DNA from: CAVLCC01 sp963624975
GTDB taxonomy: Bacteria; Actinomycetota; Coriobacteriia; Coriobacteriales; CADBOM01
DNA length: 14,396 nucleotides
Assembly (NCBI GenBank): GCA_963624975.1
Contig: CAVFRF010000088.1
Span: forward strand, 1 to 14,396
Direction of reading: 5' to 3'
Part shown: positions 6,876-12,361 of the stretch, one piece after another
Position numbering within the stretch: position 1 is the first letter of the stretch
Layout: each line of letters begins with the position of its first letter
The notes under the pieces: model-generated
Seen by the model: the letters and a program-made list of their open reading frames with translations, nothing else
Told to the model about the DNA's origin: nothing
Databases searched by the model: none
Program-made: the position numbers and the translations under genes

Positions 6876-6984
6876 GATGTGTCTCCTTCATAAGAAAATC
6901 GGGGTGTACGGAGATTGCCAAATAGGCACTACATAGTCTAGCAGCACTCAAACGAGATAAGAGCTGCGAGTAGATATGAGGAGC

Positions 6985-7086
6985 TGCCGGCGCCCCGTGC
7001 GAGATGTGTCGGAACGGCGACTTCTGGCTGAAAGCCCAGCCTGAGCCGTTCTGATGCATCTCGCGCGGGGCCTGCCAGGGAGAGTT
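6985..7086 (+). repeat. Structured palindromic repeat, copy C
   Basis: The reference copy. 6992-7018 pairs with 7045-7071 over 27 bp, with wobbles at T6998-G7065, T7007-G7056, G7008-T7055 and G7011-T7052 and no mismatch. The internal loop is 7019-7023 (GACTT) opposite 7040-7044 (CCTGA). The inner stem is 7024-7027 with 7036-7039 plus 7028-7029 with 7033-7034, with a bulged C7035 and loop GAA (7030-7032). Read on the - strand, the four wobbles become A-C mismatches, so the + strand is the better folding strand. It lies upstream of the zinc-ribbon gene and 3' of the DUF2344 gene. Confidence 0.82.
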
Positions 7087-7112
7087 CCAAGAAGAATCTT
7101 GTGGACTCATCG

Positions 7113-7191
7113 GGGTCCTGCGCGGGGTGTGCCGCAACGGCGACTTCTGGCTGAAAGCCCAGTCTGAGCCGTTCTGGTATACCCCGCACCC
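7113..7191 (+). repeat. Structured palindromic repeat, copy D (divergent outer stem)
   Basis: Same orientation as copy C and 26 bp after it. The outer stem is unrelated in sequence but conserved in form. GCGGGGTGTGCC (7122-7133) pairs with GGTATACCCCGC (7176-7187), with two wobbles. AACGGC (7136-7141) pairs with GCCGTT (7168-7173), joined across a G-T plus C-C step. GGGT (7113-7116) / ACCC (7188-7191) may extend the stem. The internal loop and inner hairpin are identical to copies B and C except for one C-to-T change in the loop (7163). The right arm TATACCCCGC is shared with copy A. Confidence 0.78.
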
Positions 7192-7215
7192 GAGGAAGAT
7201 TTGCGAGTAGAACTC

Positions 7216-7905
7216 TTAAGGACGTTCAGAACTCTGCAGAGTCCGCTCGATCGAGCGGACCGACAGCTCGCCTCCCGAAGCTGCGACGACTTCGGCGCAG
7301 AAGAGGTCGGGTCTAAGCGAGCCCTTGCCCTCTGTGAAGGTAGCGAGCCGCATCTTGCATGCGCCTGCAGAACTCGCGCATAGCTCGGGCGTGCCCACCA
7401 GGAGCTTGTCGAACTCGACGACCTTGTCCTTCTTCTTGCGGTGCACCACCATGTTGCCGCGGGCGAGCACAGCGTCGAGCGCAGTCTGCGCACAGGCAAG
7501 AACATCGCCTTCGGCAGCCGACCCCGGAGCAGCCGCAAGCTCGCAAACATACACCGAGAACGGAAACTCCTCCTCGAGCGCGCGGGCCGCGGGGTCCACG
7601 TAGTATGCGTCTTTCACGGGCATGTCGGGCGGCATCGCCGCAGCAAGCGCCTCCATCACGTTGGCAGGTTCGACGAACTCCCCCACCAGCACGTCGATGT
7701 ACTCGCACTGGCTGCTCACTCCCACGGGCAGTGCCCATCCGAACGACGTGCGCATATGCGGGGAGAACCCCTGCGTTACCAGAAACGGCAGGTCGGCGCG
7801 GCGGATGCTGCGCTCGAGGCAGCGCATGGTCTCGAGATGCGAGAGGTAGCGCAGACGACCGGTCTTCGCATAGCGGATGCGGAGCCGAAACCTTTGCTCA
7901 CTCAT
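7216..7905 (-). CDS. TIGR03936/DUF2344 family protein, partner of the radical SAM protein
   Basis: 229 residues. The N-terminal half matches the DUF2344 signature: RLRIRYAKTGRLRYLSHLE at 7-25, RRADLPFLVTQGFSPH at 35-50 and ALPVGVSSQCEYID at 58-71. In other genomes this family is found directly downstream of, or fused to, TIGR03960 radical SAM proteins. Here its ATG (7905) lies inside the end of that gene, an 8-nt overlap, so translation is probably coupled. The molecular role is not established to my knowledge; a link to RNA or ribosome biology has been suggested by the common neighbourhood with RNase G/E and rplU. It is the last gene of the operon, followed by repeats D and C rather than by an rne gene. 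Confidence 0.88.
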   Translation of the reverse strand: MSEQRFRLRIRYAKTGRLRYLSHLETMRCLERSIRRADLPFLVTQGFSPHMRTSFGWALPVGVSSQCEYIDVLVGEFVEPANVMEALAAAMPPDMPVKDAYYVDPAARALEEEFPFSVYVCELAAAPGSAAEGDVLACAQTALDAVLARGNMVVHRKKKDKVVEFDKLLVGTPELCASSAGACKMRLATFTEGKGSLRPDLFCAEVVAASGGELSVRSIERTLQSSERP

Positions 7906-9835
7906 GGTGGCCTCCCGTCTGCGAGTCGTCCGCAGCCGAAGCGCGGCGCTCGCCGCCCAGCACCACGTCTACGCCCAGCTGCTGGCATACGCCGCAGCCG
8001 GTGCAGTGCGTGAAGGTGCAATCGGGAGTCGTCGTGCCCTGCTGCGCCTTCTCCAGCTCTGCGGCCAGGAATCGCTGGCTCACGCCCGCCGAGATGTGAC
8101 TCCACGGCAGCGGGGCGCCTACCTCGAACTCGCGGCTGGCCAGCTCCTGCAGGCTCACGCCCTGCTCGGAAGCGGCCTCTTCCCACTTCTCGAGCGAGAA
8201 TTCCTCACGCCACGCGTCGAAGCGGCAGCCCTTGCGCCATGCGGCAATCACAACAGGCAGCAGCTCGCGGCCGCCTCGCGCGAAGGCGCCCTCGATGAGC
8301 GACGAGCGCGGATCGTGCCAGTTGAACACGATGGCCTTGTGCATGTGGGCGCCCAGGATGAGGTCGACCTTGCGCTGGGCCTCCTCCATCGAAACCTGCC
8401 CGCACCATTGGAACGGCGTTTGCGGCTTGGGCACGAAGATCGAAGCCGATGCAGTGAGGCGCACGTTGCCGCGCTCCTTCTCGGGCACGCAATCTTTGGC
8501 GAAGCGGTATGCGCGGTTGCACAGGTCGGCGATGCCCAGCACGTCGTCGTCGGTCTCGTAGGGCAGGCCGATCATGAAGTAGAGCTTGAGCCTGCGCCAG
8601 CCCGCGTCGAATGCCGCGGCGATGGCGTCGAAGAGGTTCTGCTCGGTCACGTTCTTGTTGATGATGTCGCGCATGCGCTGCGTGCCGGCCTCGGGGGCGA
8701 AGGTGAGGCCGCCCTTCTTGCTGCCGGCGGCCAGGTGGGCCATCTCGACTCCGAAGCCGTCCAGGCGCTGCGACGGCAGCGACACCGAGATGCCCTTACC
8801 GTCGACCGCCGCGTCGAGACGGCGCAGGATCTGCTCGATCTGCGAGTGGTCGGTGGAGGAGAGAGAGGTGAGCGACACCTCGTCGTAGCCCGTGGCGGCA
8901 AGCCCCGACAGGGCCGACGACACCACCGAGTTGGCATCGCGCTCTCGCACCGGGCGGTAGGTCATGCCTGCCTGGCAGAAGCGGCAGCCGCGCGAGCATC
9001 CGCGCAGTATCTCGACGGCCAGGCGGTCGTGCACCAGCTCGCCGAAGGGCACGATGGGCAGAGCCTGCGGCGACATCGCGTCGAAGTCGGAGAGCACGCG
9101 CTTCTCCACCACGGCGGGCACCCAGCTCTCCACCGGCTCGAGCACCGTGTAGCCCGCGCTCGCAGTCTCGGTCGCACCCGCGCCCGCCGGCACCTCGCGG
9201 TACAGCGACGGCACGTACACGCCGTCGATCCGCGCCAGCTCGCGCACGATCTGCTCGCGGGTCGCGCCCTCGTCCAACATGCGCATGTGCGTTTGCACGA
9301 ACTCCACGATCACCTGCTCGCCCTCGCCGATCATCACGGCGTCGAACACCTCGGCCATAGGCTCGGGGTTGTAGGCCACAGGCCCGCCGGCCACCACGAG
9401 CGGGCAGTCTTCTCCCCGCTCGGAGGCCAGAAACGGAATGCCAGCCAGGTCCAGCGCCTCCAGCACGTTGGTGTAGCAAAGCTCGTGCTGCAGCGTAAAG
9501 CCCACGACCTGCGAGCAGCTCAGCGGCTCGAACGACTCCATCGAGTACAGCGGCACGCCGCGCTCGCGCATGAGCGCGCTCATGTCGGTCCACGGCACGT
9601 ACGAGCGCTCGGCACAGGCACCGTCGATCGAGTTGATGATGCGGTAGAGAATCGAATGCCCCTGGTTGGGAAGCCCCACCTCGTAGGTGTCGGGGTACAC
9701 GAGCGTGAAACGATAGCGCGCCTCGCGGTCGTGCACCGCCCCGAATTCGCTGTCGATGTAGCGGGTGGGCTTGTCGCACTGCAGGAGCAACGGCTCCATC
9801 TGCTCCCAAACGCAGCTCTCTGCGGCTCTAGTCAA
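7898..9835 (-). CDS. TIGR03960-family B12-binding-type radical SAM protein
   Basis: 645 residues. Residues about 35-200 are the B12-binding-like N-terminal domain; I do not see the classical DxHxxG corrinoid motif. The radical SAM CX3CX2C cluster is C280, C284 and C287 in ILRGCSRGCRFCQAG and would bind a 4Fe-4S cluster and SAM. TFAPEAGTQRMRD (378-390) and the following region continue the barrel. The C-terminus carries a second Cys set, C606, C611, C614 and C617 (CX4CX2CX2C), typical of this family. The start chosen is TTG 9835 because MTRAAESCVWEQMEPLL... lines up with the N-terminal helix of actinobacterial homologues ahead of KPTRYI. ATG 9799 is an alternative. The TTG lies within the end of the preceding gene (8-nt overlap). 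Substrate unknown. Confidence 0.88.
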   Translation of the reverse strand: MTRAAESCVWEQMEPLLLQCDKPTRYIDSEFGAVHDREARYRFTLVYPDTYEVGLPNQGHSILYRIINSIDGACAERSYVPWTDMSALMRERGVPLYSMESFEPLSCSQVVGFTLQHELCYTNVLEALDLAGIPFLASERGEDCPLVVAGGPVAYNPEPMAEVFDAVMIGEGEQVIVEFVQTHMRMLDEGATREQIVRELARIDGVYVPSLYREVPAGAGATETASAGYTVLEPVESWVPAVVEKRVLSDFDAMSPQALPIVPFGELVHDRLAVEILRGCSRGCRFCQAGMTYRPVRERDANSVVSSALSGLAATGYDEVSLTSLSSTDHSQIEQILRRLDAAVDGKGISVSLPSQRLDGFGVEMAHLAAGSKKGGLTFAPEAGTQRMRDIINKNVTEQNLFDAIAAAFDAGWRRLKLYFMIGLPYETDDDVLGIADLCNRAYRFAKDCVPEKERGNVRLTASASIFVPKPQTPFQWCGQVSMEEAQRKVDLILGAHMHKAIVFNWHDPRSSLIEGAFARGGRELLPVVIAAWRKGCRFDAWREEFSLEKWEEAASEQGVSLQELASREFEVGAPLPWSHISAGVSQRFLAAELEKAQQGTTTPDCTFTHCTGCGVCQQLGVDVVLGGERRASAADDSQTGGHHE

Positions 9836-10916
9836 TTTGCGCCACCACTCCCCTGCCCGTGGGAAGCTGGTCGGTGTTCAGCTCGAGCTTGCCCACACGG
9901 TCGATGGGAAACACGCGCCCGGCCTGCATGTAGGAGTCGAGCAGATAGCCCATCACCATGGTGACCACGTAGCCCACCCCGATCTTGATAAACCAGCTCA
10001 GCAGCGGAAACGCCCTGCACAGCATGCGCGTGAAAGTGCGCGACGCGAAGGCGCTGGCCACCACCACGGCGGCCTCGGGCACCGTCTGCTTGTCGGGAGC
10101 GATGCCGTATGCACGGCCGATCTCGACAAGCATCTTGAGCTGGTTGAGCGTCATTACCGGAAAGTCGGCGCCGGGGGTGAAGAAAATCGCGCCCGTCACC
10201 GCGTTCTCGTATGCGGTGCGCTTGGCGATCTGGCGGATCTGAGCGGGCTTGGCGAAGTCGAAGGCCGTGGCGAACGCGTCGCGGAACTCGGGGCAGTTGC
10301 GCATGACCCAGTCGCCCAGCGCGTCGAAGACAGCCTCGTCGTCTACCGGCTGGCTGCCGAAGCGCGGAGGCTCCAGCTCCAGCTCGAGGTTGGTGAGGGT
10401 AACCCCTGCCACGCGCTGCGGAATCGTCTTGGTGGCGATGTCGAAGGCCTCGGACGCCACCTCGGTGCATGCGGCCAGAGCGGCATCGATGAGGTCGCCG
10501 CCCGGAACCTTCTCCTGCGCCAGCAGCTGCTTGGCGATGATGTTGTCGGGGTCGAGCGGGAAACCGGTGGTCTCGGCGTTCTGCACCACGGACGCAACGT
10601 TTTGCGCCAGCACCACGCATGCGACCTCGGAGGCCTCGGCCACGGCCGCCGTAGCGCCCACCCACATCGAGTTGTTGGCCAGCACGATCAGCAGGTCGGC
10701 ATCGGGGTCCACCTTCGCCATGTCGTCGTAGAACGAGCCGATCGCGAGGGCGATGTTGTCGGTGCTCGGGGCCAGCGCCGCACGCGCCAGCTCCACCAGA
10801 TCCACGTTCACGCTCTCGTCCACTGCAATCTGGATGAGCGTCTCGCGATGGAGGTCCGCCGTGTCGTCGATGCTCAGCACCGAATCCACTATCGAATCGA
10901 GGTTGAACGCAGCCAT
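9828..10916 (-). CDS. DUF697-like membrane-associated protein
   Basis: 362 residues. The start at ATG 10916 (MAAFNLDS) is chosen because AGGGAGAGG lies about 9 nt upstream; an in-frame ATG at 10946 has no ribosome binding site. The N-terminal half is acidic, with a beta-alpha style stretch (ADLLIVLANN..., EVACVVLAQN) at about 73-104 but no P-loop GKS/T. The C-terminal part, AVTGAIFFTPGADFPVMTLN (239-258) and SWFIKIGVGYVVTMVMGYLL (307-326), resembles DUF697, a domain often attached to or next to small GTPases. One or two membrane-associated helices are likely. It overlaps the TTG start of the radical SAM gene by 8 nt and follows rodA by 182 bp. Function unknown; the DUF697 assignment is moderately sure. 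Confidence 0.75.
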   Translation of the reverse strand: MAAFNLDSIVDSVLSIDDTADLHRETLIQIAVDESVNVDLVELARAALAPSTDNIALAIGSFYDDMAKVDPDADLLIVLANNSMWVGATAAVAEASEVACVVLAQNVASVVQNAETTGFPLDPDNIIAKQLLAQEKVPGGDLIDAALAACTEVASEAFDIATKTIPQRVAGVTLTNLELELEPPRFGSQPVDDEAVFDALGDWVMRNCPEFRDAFATAFDFAKPAQIRQIAKRTAYENAVTGAIFFTPGADFPVMTLNQLKMLVEIGRAYGIAPDKQTVPEAAVVVASAFASRTFTRMLCRAFPLLSWFIKIGVGYVVTMVMGYLLDSYMQAGRVFPIDRVGKLELNTDQLPTGRGVVAQID

Positions 10917-10990
10917 TGTGTGCATCCTCTCCCTAATAGTCGCCATACAGCGCGCGCCGGTCTCGGCGCACGCATGCCAGTGTTTCGAAC

Positions 10991-10996
10991 ATTATA
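10991..10996 (-). promoter_or_regulatory. Isolated TATAAT, possible internal promoter
   Basis: A perfect TATAAT on the - strand in a very GC-rich 182-bp gap between rodA and the DUF697 gene, about 75 bp upstream of the latter's start. The -35 region at 17-nt spacing reads CGGGCT, which is poor, and there is no TG extension. It could allow separate expression of the last three genes. Confidence 0.25.
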
Positions 10997-11098
10997 GCCC
11001 GCGCCCGGCTCGCAGCCCGCGTGCATCTCGCGCATGCCAGCGTCCGCAACGCGGCGGCCGCGCCCGCACCTCGCCCGCGCGCCGCGGCGGCCCAGCGG

Positions 11099-12289
11099 CT
11101 ACTCGAACTTCGGCCTGCCGGAGCCGCGCTCGCGCGACCAAACCGACATGATCAGCCCCACGCACGCGAAGTTCACCAGCATGAACGACGAGCCATAGCT
11201 AATGAACGGCAGCGGGATGCCCGTGATGGGCATGAGGCCGCAGGTCATGCCGATGTTCTCGAGAATCTGGAAGAGCCACATGCCGCACACGCCCATGATG
11301 ATGAGACGGCCGAAATCGCTGGTGGTGTTGCGGGCCATCTGCAGGGTGAAGTGGAACAGGAACGCGTACAGCGCCAGCAGGGCCAGCACGCCCACGAAGC
11401 CCAGCTGCTCGGCCACCGTGCAGAACACGAAGTCGGTGGGAGCCTCGGGCAGGAAGCCCAGCGCCGACTGCGTGGCGTTGCCCAGGCCCTTGCCGAAAAG
11501 GCCGCCCGAACCGATGGCGATCTTGGCCTGCTTGAGGTTGTAGCCCGCGCCCGTGGGGTCGAGGTCCTCGTTCAAGAACACCAGCAGCCTGTTCTTCTGG
11601 TACTCCTTCAGGAAAACGTCGGTGCCGGCGATGCTGTCGAGGATGGGGTCGGCCACGATCGCGACCACCACCAGTCCTACCAGCACTCCTATGGTTATGA
11701 GCAGGAGGCGCCGGTCGGCTCCGCCCTCGAAGATCACGGTCATGCCGATGGTGAGCAGCACGATGCCCGTGCCCAGGTCGGGCTGCGTCATGATGCACAC
11801 GAACGGCACCATCATCACGGCGAGGCACTTCACGTACTCGTGCGGGTCGTCGAGACGGCCGTGGTAGCGCGCCACCATCGACGCCATGAGCAGGATCGAC
11901 ACCACCTTGGCTATCTCGCCTGGCTGGAATCGGATTCCGATCTTTACCCACGACGTTGCGCCGCCGGCAGAGTAGCCGATGATCGGCAGGTGAGGGCTCA
12001 TTATGAGGATGATGTCGATGACGAGCAGCGGCACCATCATCTGCGAGAACATGTTGTAGTCGAGCTTCCACATCACGACCATGATCACGAGGCCCAGCGT
12101 GATGCCCACGATCTGGCGCGATAGCGTGTACTCGTCGCTGTCTTTGATCACGAATCCCACCACGAGAAGGCCGAACAGCACCAGCACCGCGAGGGTCACG
12201 AAGAATGGAAGATTGGCGCCGTAGAAGAAGCTTCCCACCTTGCGGGAACCCTCCGGCTTCGGCTTTTCCATCTGGGGCACTATGTCCAT
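11099..12289 (-). CDS. rodA: RodA, SEDS-family peptidoglycan glycosyltransferase
   Basis: 396 residues with about ten hydrophobic helices. Family motifs are all present: RFQPGEIAK (120-128, the FQPSE motif with Gly for Ser), the catalytic-loop Asp in DPTGAGYN (D244), GLFGKGLG (263-270), EAPTDFVFCTVAEQLGFVG (282-300) and PITGIPLPFISYGSS (354-368). RodA polymerises glycan strands from lipid II in the elongasome, working with PBP2, whose gene is immediately upstream (72-bp gap). The start is the ATG at 12289, preceded by an AGGTGA-type ribosome binding site. Residues 1-25 form a short cytoplasmic tail. The context and motifs fit RodA better than FtsW. Confidence 0.94.
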   Translation of the reverse strand: MDIVPQMEKPKPEGSRKVGSFFYGANLPFFVTLAVLVLFGLLVVGFVIKDSDEYTLSRQIVGITLGLVIMVVMWKLDYNMFSQMMVPLLVIDIILIMSPHLPIIGYSAGGATSWVKIGIRFQPGEIAKVVSILLMASMVARYHGRLDDPHEYVKCLAVMMVPFVCIMTQPDLGTGIVLLTIGMTVIFEGGADRRLLLITIGVLVGLVVVAIVADPILDSIAGTDVFLKEYQKNRLLVFLNEDLDPTGAGYNLKQAKIAIGSGGLFGKGLGNATQSALGFLPEAPTDFVFCTVAEQLGFVGVLALLALYAFLFHFTLQMARNTTSDFGRLIIMGVCGMWLFQILENIGMTCGLMPITGIPLPFISYGSSFMLVNFACVGLIMSVWSRERGSGRPKFE

Positions 12290-12361
12290 CTATCTCACCT
12301 GCCTTCTCGTCTCCGCATGACTCGCCCGCTGCGACCCGCCCGCGCGCGCCCGTCGCATCCG

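Noticed and set aside
7019..7044. Internal loop of the repeat considered as a kink-turn
   Set aside because: Tandem G-A/A-G next to the closing C-G is present, but the 3-nt bulge followed by GA on one strand does not fit the kink-turn layout.
6985..7086. Long hairpins considered as rho-independent terminators of the leftward genes
   Set aside because: There is no T-run after the stem on either strand, and on the - strand the stem carries A-C mismatches.
6938..7189. Open frames on the - strand through repeats B, C and D encoding repeated peptides such as NGSGWAFSQKSPF
   Set aside because: The coding signal is only the repeat read in one frame; there is no ribosome binding site, and copies appear in different frames. 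The RNA/DNA fold explains the conservation better.
11018..11050. TGCATCTCGCGC in the rodA-DUF697 gap, matching part of the right arm of repeats B and C
   Set aside because: Only about 12 bp match, without the partner arm or the internal loop, in a very GC-rich stretch; it could be coincidence.
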